Of a stretch of DNA of 64,000 nucleotides, positions 51,350 through 60,802 are shown piece after piece. A model generated the notes under the pieces. The model ran no database searches. It was not told where the DNA came from and saw only the letters and a list, made by a program, of their open reading frames with translations. Both the position numbers and the translations under genes were made by a program. Each line of letters begins with the position of its first letter. Position 1 is the stretch's first letter. The stretch is from Clostridiales bacterium (lineage in GTDB: Bacteria; Bacillota; Clostridia; Oscillospirales; Acutalibacteraceae): NCBI GenBank assembly GCA_019416455.1, contig DXXG01000007.1:310001-374000 (forward strand). Direction: 5' to 3'.

Positions 51350-52495
51350 TCATCCCCTCTGGGCCAGGGTCTCCAACCCCAGCTTCAACCCTTCTACCAG
51401 GGCTTCCACGTCCTCCTGGGTGGAGAACCGGGAAAAGCTCACCCGCAGAGCGCTTTCCACCTGCTCTTTCGGCAGACCCATGGCTTCCAGCACATGGCTG
51501 GGCTTAGCCTTGCCACAGGCAGACCCGGAGCTTACATACACACCCCGCTCCGCCAAAAAGTGGAGCATGGTCTCGCCCCGCACACGCCCGGCGGAGAAGT
51601 TCAGCACGTAGGGCAGTCCCTCTTCCGGAGAGTGGACTGTCACCTGGGGCAGCTTCGCCAGCTCCTGCCGCAGCAAAGCGTTCAGTTCTCCCACCCGGTC
51701 CAAGGTCTCCTGAGCCGGTGGCAACTGTTTCACGGCCTCCCCCAGGGCGCAGATCAACGGTACGCTCTCGGTCCCAGAACGCAGGCCACGCTCCTGGCCG
51801 CCTCCCAAGGCCTGGGGAAGGATCCGGGTACCCTTCTTCATATACAGGGCGCCGATACCCTTGGGGGCGTGGATCTTGTGGCCGCTGAAAGTGAGCAAGT
51901 CCACTCCCAGCCGCTTCACGGTAAAAGGCAGTTTGCCAAAGCCCTGGACCGCGTCGGTGTGGAGCAGAGCGGGAGCCTTCTTCCGTCGGATGGCCTTAGC
52001 GGCCGCTTCCACCGGGAAAATAGCGCCGGTCTCATTGTTTACCAGCATGACACTGACCAAAATGGTCTTGTCGTCAATGGCTTCCATCAGGGCTTCCTCC
52101 GGCAGACGGCCATCCTTGTCCGGCTTGAGGTACACCACCTCAAACCCCTGTTTTTCCAAAGCCCGGCAAGGGTTCAATACCGAGTCATGCTCCACGGCAG
52201 TGGTGACGATCCTGTTCCCCAGCCGGCGGCGAGCCTGAGCCGCCCCGAACAAAACCAGGTTGTTGCTCTCCGTGCCCCCGCTGGTAAAGGTGATCTCCTC
52301 CGGCTGGGCTCCCAAGGCTTGCGCCACCTGGGAACGGGCCTCCTCCAGCAATTTCCGGGCCCGGAATCCCCGGGTGTGGAGAGAAGAGGGATTGCCAAAC
52401 TCCTCCACCATCATCTCCACGGCCTTTTGGGCCACGGAGGGCAGCACCTGGGTGGTAGCGCTGTTATCTAAATAATGTTCCTTCTGTGCTTCCAT
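51350..52495 (-). CDS. Cysteine desulfurase (NifS/IscS type)
   Basis: The 381-residue PLP enzyme removes sulfur from cysteine. The PLP lysine is in FSGHKIHAPKG, the substrate-binding motif in TSGGTESNN, and the persulfide cysteine in SGSACGKAKPSHVL. Its position before thiI suggests the NifZ/ThiI-type partnership for tRNA thiolation. ATG 52495 follows AGGAT. Fifteen bases separate it from the dehydrogenase gene upstream. Confidence 0.95.
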   Translation of the reverse strand: MEAQKEHYLDNSATTQVLPSVAQKAVEMMVEEFGNPSSLHTRGFRARKLLEEARSQVAQALGAQPEEITFTSGGTESNNLVLFGAAQARRRLGNRIVTTAVEHDSVLNPCRALEKQGFEVVYLKPDKDGRLPEEALMEAIDDKTILVSVMLVNNETGAIFPVEAAAKAIRRKKAPALLHTDAVQGFGKLPFTVKRLGVDLLTFSGHKIHAPKGIGALYMKKGTRILPQALGGGQERGLRSGTESVPLICALGEAVKQLPPAQETLDRVGELNALLRQELAKLPQVTVHSPEEGLPYVLNFSAGRVRGETMLHFLAERGVYVSSGSACGKAKPSHVLEAMGLPKEQVESALRVSFSRFSTQEDVEALVEGLKLGLETLAQRG

Positions 52496-52509
52496 GTTCT
52501 ATCCTTCTC

Positions 52510-53520
52510 TCAGGGCAGCTTCCGATAACCAGTGGCAAAGTCCACCTGATTCCGAAGGGCCTCCCCTTTGCGGAAGCGTTCCAGGTTTTCCGCGAAAATG
52601 TTCACGATCCTCTCGTGAGTCTGCCGCAGATGGTAATGCCCGGAAACATGGGGCGTCACCACCGCGGTGGGTACCTTCCACAGAGGATGATCCGCAGGCA
52701 GAGGCTCGGGATCGGTCACGTCTACTCCGGCGCCGGAGAGATGACCGCTCTCCAAAGCGTCACACAGGGCGTCGGTATCCACAATGTACCCACGGCCCAC
52801 ATTGAGCAGCACAGCGCCTTTCTTCATCTTAGAGAGCCGCTCCCGGTTCATCAGACCCCGGGTGGCTTCTGTGCCCGGCAGGGTGATTGCCACCACGTCC
52901 GCCTGGGGCAGCAGCTGATCCAGGTCCTCCATCACGTGGACCTCGTCGGCATAGTCGGGCTTCTGGCGAGGACTGCGCCGCACGCCGATGACCTTGGCTC
53001 CCAAGGCCTTGCACCGCTTGCCAAATTCGCCGCCGATATCACCCATACCCAGCACCAGCACGGTGGAACCATATACAGCGCGCACCGCGCCCAGGGATTT
53101 CCAGCTACCTTCCTTCTGGGCGTCCCGGTAGAGCTCCAGCTTTTTAAACAGCTCCAGCAGCATCCCCAGCATGTGCTCGGAGATGGCCAGACCATAAGCG
53201 CCGGTGGCATTTGTCAGCAGAGTGTTCTCCGCCAGCACTCCGGGCTTGATGTACCCTTCCACTCCGGCGCTGTTGGTTTGCAGCCATTGCAGCTTGGGGG
53301 AACCGGAAAGCATAGTTTCCGGCACGTTACCCAAGATCACCTCGGCCCAGTCCACGTCCTCCTGAGTGAGGGGATGGCTCTCTGCCAGCTCCTCAGGATC
53401 CACGCATATCAGCTCGCTGGCCCCACGGAAGCGGAATTCCCAGCCGGGAGCCGCTTCTTCCAACTGTTTCACTTGATTTTTCGTCACCGGAACGGCGACT
53501 AACACCCGTTTATTTTCCAT
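52510..53520 (-). CDS. D-2-hydroxyacid dehydrogenase family protein
   Basis: The 336-residue protein is NAD(P)-dependent with the Rossmann motif VLGMGDIGGEFGKR. The catalytic segments are NVGRGYIVDTDAL, GVDVTDPEPLP and TPHVSGHYH. It could reduce a 2-keto acid to the D-hydroxy acid; the substrate is open. The N-terminal domain is shorter than in serine-synthesis enzymes. ATG 53520 follows GAGGTG; the alternative start at 53529 lacks a good site. Confidence 0.88.
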   Translation of the reverse strand: MENKRVLVAVPVTKNQVKQLEEAAPGWEFRFRGASELICVDPEELAESHPLTQEDVDWAEVILGNVPETMLSGSPKLQWLQTNSAGVEGYIKPGVLAENTLLTNATGAYGLAISEHMLGMLLELFKKLELYRDAQKEGSWKSLGAVRAVYGSTVLVLGMGDIGGEFGKRCKALGAKVIGVRRSPRQKPDYADEVHVMEDLDQLLPQADVVAITLPGTEATRGLMNRERLSKMKKGAVLLNVGRGYIVDTDALCDALESGHLSGAGVDVTDPEPLPADHPLWKVPTAVVTPHVSGHYHLRQTHERIVNIFAENLERFRKGEALRNQVDFATGYRKLP

Positions 53521-53580
53521 GAAAAGCACCTCATTTTCCCTATGGATCCAGTCCGGCAGACCTAGCTGCCGAACAGCTCA

Positions 53581-55494
53581 TCAAATGTTTTCCAGTTCTT
53601 TCTGCCACAGGCGCCAGCTGGCGTCGGAGGGCATGCGGAAATCTCCTCTGGGAGACAGGGTCACAGACCCCACCTTGGGGCCGTCGGGCAAACAGGAGCG
53701 CTTGAACTGCTGGGTGAAGAACCGGCGGTAAAAAGCGGTAAGCCACCGTTTCACCGTGGCCTGATCGTACTGGCCCACAAAGGACCGGCAGGCCATCCGG
53801 TAGATCTTCCCCGGGGTAAAGCCAAAGCGCAGCATATAGTACAGGAAAAAGTCGTGGAGCTCGTAGGGTCCCACCAATTCCTCAGTCTTTTGGGCGATCT
53901 CCCCATCCTTGGGGGGAAGCAGTTCCGGGCTGACAGGCGTATCCAGCACGTCCAGCAGTGCTTCCTTCAGGCGGGGCTCACTGTGATCGGCGGCATAGCG
54001 CACCAAGTGGCGCACCAGCGTCTTGGGAATGGAGGCGTTGACGCCGTACATGGACATGTGATCCCCGTTATAGGTGGCCCAGCCCAGAGCCAGCTCCGAC
54101 AGATCTCCCGTGCCGATGACGATTCCGCCCAACCGGTTGGCATAGTCCATAAGCACCTGGGTCCGCTCCCGGGCCTGAGAGTTCTCAAAGGTCACGTCCA
54201 GGTCAGTCTCCTTTTGGCCGATGTCCAGGAAATGCTGCCGCACCGCTTTCTCAATGGACACCTCCTGGAAACTGACTCCCAGTTCCTCAGCGATCCGCTG
54301 GGCATTGGACTTGGTACGGCTGGTGGTGCCGAAGCAAGGCATGGACAAAGCATGAATACCAGTCCTGGGCAGTCCCAGCCGGTCAAAGGCACGAGCTGTG
54401 ACCAGCAGGGCCAGAGTGGAATCCAGTCCACCGGAAAGTCCTACCACTGCCACCTTCCCGCCAATCTTCTCCAAACGGGTGGCGAGCCCCACACTCTGCA
54501 TGGTGAGGATCAGCTGACACCGGTCGGAAAGCCCCACCGCGTCCTGTGGCACAAAGGGATATTTGGGGAACTCACGCCGGGGTTGGAAAGCCTCTAGAGT
54601 GGCATCGTCATACCGGAAAGGAATGGACACATACCCTTCCTCATGGACAGACTGCCAGGTGTTCATCCGACGGCGTTCCTGGGCCAGACGCTCCAGGTCC
54701 ACGTCGGCGGAGATCATCCCGGTGGTAAACAGCTGGCTCTCCGCCAAGAGAGAACCGTTCTCCGCCACCATATCGTGGCCGGCGAACACCATGTCCGTGG
54801 TGGATTCGCCCAGTCCGCTGTCCACATAGGCGTAAGCGGCCAGCAGCCGTCCGGAATGCTGGCGCACCAGTTCCCGGCGGTACTCCGCCTTGCCGATGGT
54901 CTCATCGGAACAGGAAGGATTCAAAAGCACCGTGGCCCCGTTTCGGGCCAGGCCAATGCTGGGAGGCAGAGCGCTCCACAGATCCTCGCAGATCTCCACG
55001 CCCACCCGCAGTTCCGGCACATTTTCACAGGCAAACAGCAGGCCTTTCCCCAGCCAGGTCCGCTGACCGGCGTAGGTGATCTCCACAGCGTTGGGCGCCG
55101 GGGTGAAATGCCTGGCCTCGTAAAATTCCGAATAGTTGGGGATGTACTCCTTAGCGGGCAGTCCCAGCAGCCGCCCCTTGTGGAACACAGCGGCACAGTT
55201 ATACAGGGCACCCTCCCAGGGGACGGGCACACCCACCACGCAGAGGATATCCATCTCCGCAGTGCGGTCCATCAAAGTCTCCAAGGCCCGCTCCGCACCG
55301 GTAATCAAGGTCCGGTCCTTGAACAGGTCCCCGCAGGTATAGGCGGTGAGGGAAAGTTCCGGGAAACACACGACGCCGCAGCCTTCTCCCGCGGCCTGCC
55401 GGATCTTCTCCAAGATCCGCTCCCCATTCGTCTCCACATCCGCTACGGAAACAAGGGGAGTAGCGGCGGCTATCCGAAAAAATCCGTCTTTCAC
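53581..55494 (-). CDS. nadE: Glutamine-dependent NAD(+) synthetase
   Basis: The 637-residue enzyme amidates nicotinate adenine dinucleotide to NAD. The N-terminal nitrilase-like glutaminase domain has the triad Glu in CFPELSLTAY, Lys in AKEYIPNYSEF and Cys in GVEICEDLW. The C-terminal synthetase domain has the PP-loop VVGLSGGLDSTLAL. Length matches the two-domain form. The GTG start at 55494 follows AAAGGA. Confidence 0.96.
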   Translation of the reverse strand: MKDGFFRIAAATPLVSVADVETNGERILEKIRQAAGEGCGVVCFPELSLTAYTCGDLFKDRTLITGAERALETLMDRTAEMDILCVVGVPVPWEGALYNCAAVFHKGRLLGLPAKEYIPNYSEFYEARHFTPAPNAVEITYAGQRTWLGKGLLFACENVPELRVGVEICEDLWSALPPSIGLARNGATVLLNPSCSDETIGKAEYRRELVRQHSGRLLAAYAYVDSGLGESTTDMVFAGHDMVAENGSLLAESQLFTTGMISADVDLERLAQERRRMNTWQSVHEEGYVSIPFRYDDATLEAFQPRREFPKYPFVPQDAVGLSDRCQLILTMQSVGLATRLEKIGGKVAVVGLSGGLDSTLALLVTARAFDRLGLPRTGIHALSMPCFGTTSRTKSNAQRIAEELGVSFQEVSIEKAVRQHFLDIGQKETDLDVTFENSQARERTQVLMDYANRLGGIVIGTGDLSELALGWATYNGDHMSMYGVNASIPKTLVRHLVRYAADHSEPRLKEALLDVLDTPVSPELLPPKDGEIAQKTEELVGPYELHDFFLYYMLRFGFTPGKIYRMACRSFVGQYDQATVKRWLTAFYRRFFTQQFKRSCLPDGPKVGSVTLSPRGDFRMPSDASWRLWQKELENI

Positions 55495-55575
55495 AAGCGA
55501 TCATCCTTTCCAGCGTGATAACCATCAAATCCCCAGCTCCTTCACCAGGGGCTGGGGACCGGGAATGTATAGGGT

Positions 55576-57159
55576 TCAGCCCTCCGTGGATTCAGAGGGC
55601 ACCTCAGGTGTGGGGGTGGGTTCCACAGGCTCGGGCGTGGGCGTGGCAGGCACCGGGGTAGGTGTAGCCGGCACAGGCGTAGGTGTAGCGGGAACCGGAG
55701 TGGGCGTAGGTTTCGCCGTTGGCGCAGGGGTAGGAGTGGCCGTGGGTGAAGGTGTCGGGGTGGCTTTTGCCTCCGAGGTGTTGCCAGACTCCTTGGAGGT
55801 GTCCACCTTTTCCTTATCGGTATCGGGTCCCACCGCGTACACCATGCCGGTGGCAGGGTAGCTGGAAGAGGAAAGCTCTTCGCTCTTCACCAACTCCTCG
55901 CCCTTATAGTAGCTGCGGTAAGCCCGAGCGGTATAGCCATAGTTGCCGGAGGACCGGCGCACATACTGTCCGGAGGCCAAGCTGGAATCCTCCCGGAAGC
56001 TGACGGAAGTCAAAGGCGCTTGCGAACTGGTCTGCTCGGAAGAGACCGCCACCTTATCCCACTCCTCGGGGAAGCATCCGTAGAACTCCACATACAGCGT
56101 GGTGCCGTCCATCCAGGCGCTGATGTAGACAGGCGTTTCCAAGGGATTCTTAAAGCGGAAATCCAGATTGCCATAGTCCACCGTAGCGTCCAGGCCGATG
56201 GGACAGTAAGAAGAAGGAATGGCATGTTCCCAACGTTCCACGATCTCCATGCCGGCGTAGAGGGCCGCGATGTACAGAGTGGAGGATCCCTGGCAGATAC
56301 CTCCGCCGTACATCTGCACGATCACGCCTCCGGTGATACCGCCCGCGGGCAGCCAGCCGTTGTCGGGATTCGTGCTGTCCCCCAAAGTGGTGTTATAGGA
56401 AAACTCCTGACCTGACTCCAAAACAGTACCATTCACCTTGGAAAGGGCCAGAGCCATGTTGCTGTTGCCGTTGGCGGTGTTAGTGGACACTGTGGAGTAG
56501 CTGGACATCAGCTTGAAATTCTCTTCCAGATAGGCCTTGGTCACCTTGGGTTCCGTTTCCAGAAAAGCGGCCTGGATATCCCCGCCGTGCTTCTGGGACA
56601 GGAGCTGGCGCACGCTTTCCAAAGTTTTGGCCAGATCCACCTGACTGCCCGCCTGTTCCTCAGAGAAGGTGAAGGAACCATCTTCTCCTCTGCCGGAGAC
56701 AGTGGCGTCCTTCCCTTGGATGACACAGGCCTGAGCGGCGTCCATCAGTTTCTGCTCTCCCGTTTCGGAAAGGTCGGTCACGTAATTCAGGGGATATTCC
56801 TCCGCCTGATGTTCTTCCAAATATTTGGGCAGCGTCAATTCCAGCATATCCTGGGTAACCAGATCCTCTCCCGAGAGGATGATGGTGTCATCCCGGAATT
56901 TCACGGTGATCTCCATGGCGTCCACCTCTTCCTGGATGGCGCCTCGGGCGATCTCCAACGCTTCGTCCACGGTCTTTCCGGAAATATTCTTTCCTCCAAT
57001 GGTGGTCCCTTCCGGGAACAGATTCAGGTCGGCCTCCTGAGAGGATAGAGAGGAGGTGTCCTCCTGATTAGAGCAGGCGCACAAGCCGCTGATCAGCAGC
57101 AGCGAGACGGCTCCTATGGCCAATTTCCGCAAAAAAGTATTCCATCTATTTAAACGCAT
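55576..57159 (-). CDS. VanW-family lipoprotein with Pro/Thr-rich tail
   Basis: The 527-residue protein has a signal peptide with a lipobox-like LCAC at about residues 25-28, a putative peptidoglycan-binding domain (about 80-180) and a VanW domain (YSTVSTNTANGNSNMALA, GGGICQGSSTLYIAALYAG). A low-complexity C-terminal tail rich in Thr and Pro follows, with four near-identical seven-residue units. VanW is found near glycopeptide resistance genes but also as a stand-alone wall protein. ATG 57159 follows AAAGGA; a start at 57168 would be too close to it. No van regulators are present. Confidence 0.85.
   Translation of the reverse strand: MRLNRWNTFLRKLAIGAVSLLLISGLCACSNQEDTSSLSSQEADLNLFPEGTTIGGKNISGKTVDEALEIARGAIQEEVDAMEITVKFRDDTIILSGEDLVTQDMLELTLPKYLEEHQAEEYPLNYVTDLSETGEQKLMDAAQACVIQGKDATVSGRGEDGSFTFSEEQAGSQVDLAKTLESVRQLLSQKHGGDIQAAFLETEPKVTKAYLEENFKLMSSYSTVSTNTANGNSNMALALSKVNGTVLESGQEFSYNTTLGDSTNPDNGWLPAGGITGGVIVQMYGGGICQGSSTLYIAALYAGMEIVERWEHAIPSSYCPIGLDATVDYGNLDFRFKNPLETPVYISAWMDGTTLYVEFYGCFPEEWDKVAVSSEQTSSQAPLTSVSFREDSSLASGQYVRRSSGNYGYTARAYRSYYKGEELVKSEELSSSSYPATGMVYAVGPDTDKEKVDTSKESGNTSEAKATPTPSPTATPTPAPTAKPTPTPVPATPTPVPATPTPVPATPTPEPVEPTPTPEVPSESTEG
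55628..55711 (-). repeat. Four tandem 21-base repeats in the VanW gene
   Basis: Units start at 55628, 55649, 55670 and 55691 and encode the peptide repeat around ATPTPVP. Third-base differences show they have diverged in DNA but kept the protein. Length change by slippage is plausible. Confidence 0.85.
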
Positions 57160-57252
57160 CGCGCCCATCCTTTCTCAATTCAAATTCATTCATTTATTCC
57201 CACAGGATGGGGAGATTCCCCTCCTTGCACACACATTGACGAATCTTTGTTC

Positions 57253-57281
57253 ATTATACCTTCCCCCAGCGGAAATGTAAA
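57253..57281 (-). promoter_or_regulatory. VanW gene promoter
   Basis: Minus strand TTTACA (57281-57276), 17 bases, TATAAT (57258-57253), giving a leader of about 90 bases. Confidence 0.7.
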
Positions 57282-57458
57282 GCGGGAATGGTCCGGGATC
57301 TCACGAAAAAACTGGCATTTCCGCCTGACTCGTGATACAATATCCCCAGTGAGTCCCTAAAAAATACCCGGGCGGTCCAGACAGCGCATTCCCCGTTCCG
57401 GCCCTGGATCTTTTTTGGGGGACCGGCAGGAATTATGAGGAGATAAAGAGGAGATTTT

Positions 57459-58580
57459 ATGAAGATCATGCTTTTGACCGCAGCCACCGGCGGCGGTCAT
57501 ATGCGGGCTTCCGCGGCCGTGGAAAAGTATATCCGGGACAATACCGGTTATGACGTGGTCACCGTGGATACCTTGAAAGCCGTCAACCGTTTTCTGGACA
57601 AAACCGTCTGCGACAGCTACCGTTTTATGGCAAAGCGCGTGCCCGCCATGTTTGGCCGGCTCTACAAGCAGACCAACCGGCAGAATCTGTTTTCCGATCT
57701 GGTGCCTAAGCTCAGCGGACTGTTCAGTAACCTGCTCTACCCTACCATCGCCGGGATCCAGCCCGACGTCATACTTACCACCCATCCTTTCGCAACAGAA
57801 ATGGTCTCCGACCTGAAGGCGGACGGCACGATCACCGCGCCGCTGATCTGCATCCTCACTGACTACGGCGTGCATCGGGCCTGGATCGCCCCTCATGTAG
57901 ACGCCTACGTGGTGGCCAGCGAGGACATGGTTCCCGAGCTCACCAGCTTCGGCGTACCGGAAGAGAAGATCTACCCCTTCGGCATCCCGGTACACGGAGT
58001 GTTCTTTAATCGTGAGGACCGGGACATGATCCTCCGGGACCTGCGGTTGGATCCCAAACTTCCCACTTTGCTGTTCATGGCGGGCAGCTTTGGCGTGTCC
58101 AACATCATCAAGCTGTACCGGGATCTGGAAGCAACCGACGTAAAAATGCAGATCATTGTCATCACCGGCCGGAACCAGAAGCTCTACGAAGCCTTTGAGA
58201 AGGAATTGGCTCGAGGGGAGAAAATTCCCACCCGTCTCATCTATTTCACCGAAGAGGTGGAGAAATACATGCATGCCAGCGACTTGCTGGTGACCAAGCC
58301 CGGCGGCCTTACCGTTTCAGAAGCCCTTGCCTGCAATCTGCCCATGGCAGTGTTCGACGCCATCCCTGGCCAAGAGGAGGACAACGCCAACTTCCTGAAG
58401 ATCCACGACATGGGCGTGCGGCTCCAGAAGGACGGAAACTTCGCCGAGGTGATCTCCTCCCTGCTGCTGGAAAAGGAAAAGCTCCAGGAGATGCGGGACA
58501 ACTGCAAGGAATTTGACAAGTCCCAGTCAATCCCCAACCTGCTGGCCCTGATCCGTGACCTGGTGGAGAAAAAAGCATGA
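57459..58580 (+). CDS. UgtP-like diacylglycerol glucosyltransferase (GT28)
   Basis: The 373-residue glycosyltransferase resembles the MGDG synthase/UgtP group, which adds glucose or galactose to diacylglycerol at the inner membrane face. It shows TAATGGGHMRAS near the N-terminus, DYGVHRAWI in the middle and the nucleotide-sugar motif LLVTKPGGLTVSEALA. AAAGAGGAGA precedes the ATG. Glycolipids made this way could anchor lipoteichoic acid. Its stop overlaps the AlkD-like gene (ATGA). Confidence 0.88.
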   Translation: MKIMLLTAATGGGHMRASAAVEKYIRDNTGYDVVTVDTLKAVNRFLDKTVCDSYRFMAKRVPAMFGRLYKQTNRQNLFSDLVPKLSGLFSNLLYPTIAGIQPDVILTTHPFATEMVSDLKADGTITAPLICILTDYGVHRAWIAPHVDAYVVASEDMVPELTSFGVPEEKIYPFGIPVHGVFFNREDRDMILRDLRLDPKLPTLLFMAGSFGVSNIIKLYRDLEATDVKMQIIVITGRNQKLYEAFEKELARGEKIPTRLIYFTEEVEKYMHASDLLVTKPGGLTVSEALACNLPMAVFDAIPGQEEDNANFLKIHDMGVRLQKDGNFAEVISSLLLEKEKLQEMRDNCKEFDKSQSIPNLLALIRDLVEKKA

Positions 58581-59296
58581 GCCCCTTCACCCAAGAGAGC
58601 CTAACCGCCCTGCGTCAGGAACTGGCGGAGTTGGCGGACCCTGCCTACAAGACTTTCAACGAGAGTCTGCTGCCTGGCGTGGAGACCGCTTATGGGATCC
58701 GGCTACCAGCCCTGCGAACAGTGGCAAAAAGGCTCCTGAAAGAGGACCCCCTAGGCTATCTTTCCCTTTCCTCCCCCCTCTGCTATGAGGAGACCATGCT
58801 TCGGGGGCTGGTGATCAGTGGGTTAAAGCTGCCCTGGGAGAAAAAGCGCCCCTGGGTGGAGGAGTTTCTCCCCCTCATCGACAACTGGGCGGTGTGCGAT
58901 ACCTTCTGCAACAGTTTGAAACCTCGTTCCCCGGAGGACCGGCAGCAGATGTGGGACTATTTGAAGCCCTTCTACCAGGATCCCCGGGAATTCTTCGTTC
59001 GGTTCGCCGTGGTGACCCAGCTTTCTCAGTTTGTGGAGGAAAAACATCTGGAAGAAGGTCTCCGCCTGCTGCGCTCCGTGACCCATCCGGGATACTACGC
59101 TAAAATGGCAGTGGCCTGGGCTGTTTCCGTGTGGTACGTTCACTTCCCCCAGGAGGTGGACGCCCTTCTCGCACAGCGGTGCCTGTCCCCCTGGATCCAG
59201 AACAAATCTATCCAGAAGATCCGGGAATCCCGGCGAGTGGACAAGGAGACCAAGAAAGCTCTGCTGGCCTACAAGATGGAGGACAATGTCCCTTAA
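58577..59296 (+). CDS. AlkD-like DNA alkylation repair protein
   Basis: The 239-residue HEAT-repeat-like helical protein matches the AlkD family of DNA glycosylases for alkylated bases (VETAYGIRLPALRTVAK, FLPLIDNWAVCDTFC, EFFVRFAVVTQL, KMAVAWAVSVWYV). Its start overlaps the glycosyltransferase stop by four bases, so the two are made from one transcript. The pairing has no obvious shared pathway. Many AlkD relatives are uncharacterised, so a repair role is inferred. Confidence 0.85.
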   Translation: MSPFTQESLTALRQELAELADPAYKTFNESLLPGVETAYGIRLPALRTVAKRLLKEDPLGYLSLSSPLCYEETMLRGLVISGLKLPWEKKRPWVEEFLPLIDNWAVCDTFCNSLKPRSPEDRQQMWDYLKPFYQDPREFFVRFAVVTQLSQFVEEKHLEEGLRLLRSVTHPGYYAKMAVAWAVSVWYVHFPQEVDALLAQRCLSPWIQNKSIQKIRESRRVDKETKKALLAYKMEDNVP

Positions 59297-59360
59297 AGGT
59301 TAGACGAGCTTATGGTCAGATCCGTAACATGGTTTTAAATTTTTTTAGAAGGTGATCTCT

Positions 59361-60152
59361 ATGAAGTTGGGCTGCTGCACCTCTCTGTGGGAGGATCAAA
59401 TCTTAGAACTGACCGGAGCCGGAGCGGATTACGCCGAGGTGTCCTTCTCCTCTCTCCAGGACAAGACCTTAGAGGAAGTGAAAACCAGAGCTTCCCAATT
59501 AAAAGAAGCCGACGTGCATGTGGAAGCCATGAATGTCTTTTTCCCCGGCTCCTTGCGTCTGACCGGTCCCCAGGTGGATTTCACCCAGGTAGACCGCTAC
59601 CTGGAGGAAAACCTTCCCAAGGCCGCTGCTCTTGGTACCAAAGTGGTGGTGTTCGGCAGCGGCGGCAGCCGCCGGGTGCCGGAGGATTTCCCCATGGAGG
59701 AGGCCTTTTCTCAGCTTGTCACTCTTTGCCGGGACCACATTGCTCCCGCAGTGGCAGCACATGGGATCACCTGTTGCGTGGAACCCCTCAACCGTCGGGA
59801 GTGCAACATTCTCAATACCAGCGGGGAGTGTTTTCGATTGGTTAAAGCAGTGGACCACCCCAATTTTCAGCTGTTAGTAGATCTATATCACTTTGACCTG
59901 GAACAAGAGGATCTTTCCTCCCTTTCCGGTTATGAAGGCGGACTGGGTCACACCCACATCGCCAGCGCGAAAAATGAGCGGCTCATCCCCCTGCCGGGAG
60001 ATGGAGAAAACTACCTTGCTTTCTTCCAAACTCTGAAAGACATCGGCTACCAAGGGCGGATGTCCCTGGAAGGCTCCATGCCCGGCGGTATTTCCCAAAT
60101 CGCCGCGTCTCTGACCTATCTGCGAGAGCTGGCCCAGAAAGCCGGTCTTTAA
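59361..60152 (+). CDS. Sugar phosphate isomerase/epimerase-like TIM barrel protein
   Basis: The 263-residue xylose-isomerase-like barrel has the metal ligands expected of the family: Glu in CVEPLNRRE, Asp in LLVDLYHFD, His in GHTHIAS and Glu in MSLEGSM. The substrate is unknown; members act on ketoses, inosose or hydroxypyruvate. ATG 59361 follows GAAGGTG; a GTG at 59352 lies inside that site. The gene may be transcribed with the two upstream genes, 64 bases away. Confidence 0.8.
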   Translation: MKLGCCTSLWEDQILELTGAGADYAEVSFSSLQDKTLEEVKTRASQLKEADVHVEAMNVFFPGSLRLTGPQVDFTQVDRYLEENLPKAAALGTKVVVFGSGGSRRVPEDFPMEEAFSQLVTLCRDHIAPAVAAHGITCCVEPLNRRECNILNTSGECFRLVKAVDHPNFQLLVDLYHFDLEQEDLSSLSGYEGGLGHTHIASAKNERLIPLPGDGENYLAFFQTLKDIGYQGRMSLEGSMPGGISQIAASLTYLRELAQKAGL

Positions 60153-60157
60153 ACAAC

Positions 60158-60188
60158 AAAAAGCCCCTCCCAGCTGGGAAGGGCTTTT
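60158..60188. terminator. Bidirectional terminator
   Basis: AAAAGCCC pairs with GGGCTTTT, and TCCCAG with CTGGGA, with one internal mismatch. It separates convergent genes. Confidence 0.85.
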
Positions 60189-60204
60189 CTTTATTTACAG
60201 CGAA

Positions 60205-60729
60205 TCAGCGGGACAAACGCTCGAACAGCAGGGTATTGACCAGAGTAAATACTCCGTCGATGACGAACCCCAATCCGATAAACATTACCAAGGCCTCCAC
60301 AGTGGCGAAGGGATCGAAGATCATCACCAGGCCGCAGACAGCCAGGGCCACCGCCACCAAGCAGGAAATCCACCACTGACCAAAGCCAAGAGCTTTCATG
60401 TCCAGGGATTTTTTAAGTGATCCCACACTGTCTACCAAGATGTAGATGCCCAGCACCAGAGGGATAAGGGCCACCAGGAAGCGGGTCCAGATCAACAGGA
60501 ACAGACCCAGCAGCACCAGCAGCACGCCGATGAACAAATCCAACTTGTCGCCGTTTACACCGCCCCGGGTGTACGCAACGATCCGCACCACCCCGTAAAA
60601 GATGGTCACACCGCCGATGAACAGGCAGGCAAATCCCAAGGACAGACCGGGCATCATCAGCAGTACAAGGCCCAGCACAACGTAAAGCAGAGACGTTAAG
60701 ATCAAACTGTTGCGAATACTTTTCAGCAT
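60205..60729 (-). CDS. DUF308 (HdeD-like) membrane protein
   Basis: The 174-residue protein has six evenly spaced membrane helices with the repeated glycine-rich pattern of DUF308/HdeD proteins (LGLVLLMMPG, GVLLVLLGLFLL, LGFVIDGVFTLVN). In enterobacteria HdeD relates to acid resistance; here the role is unknown. AAAGGAGG precedes the ATG. It stands alone. Confidence 0.8.
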   Translation of the reverse strand: MLKSIRNSLILTSLLYVVLGLVLLMMPGLSLGFACLFIGGVTIFYGVVRIVAYTRGGVNGDKLDLFIGVLLVLLGLFLLIWTRFLVALIPLVLGIYILVDSVGSLKKSLDMKALGFGQWWISCLVAVALAVCGLVMIFDPFATVEALVMFIGLGFVIDGVFTLVNTLLFERLSR

Positions 60730-60802
60730 AAAAAACCTCCTTTATCAATTACTGTCTCCCCAGATACACACTACATGCCTAGGGGAAACAGTTCCTTCCA
60801 GT

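Noticed and set aside
55628..55711. A CRISPR-like array
   Set aside because: The 21-base units are contiguous, have no spacers and keep the reading frame of the VanW gene.
55576..57159. A vancomycin resistance cluster
   Set aside because: VanW alone is common in Clostridia; no vanH, vanA, vanX, vanR or vanS is nearby. The 2-hydroxyacid dehydrogenase at 52510 is not adjacent to a ligase.
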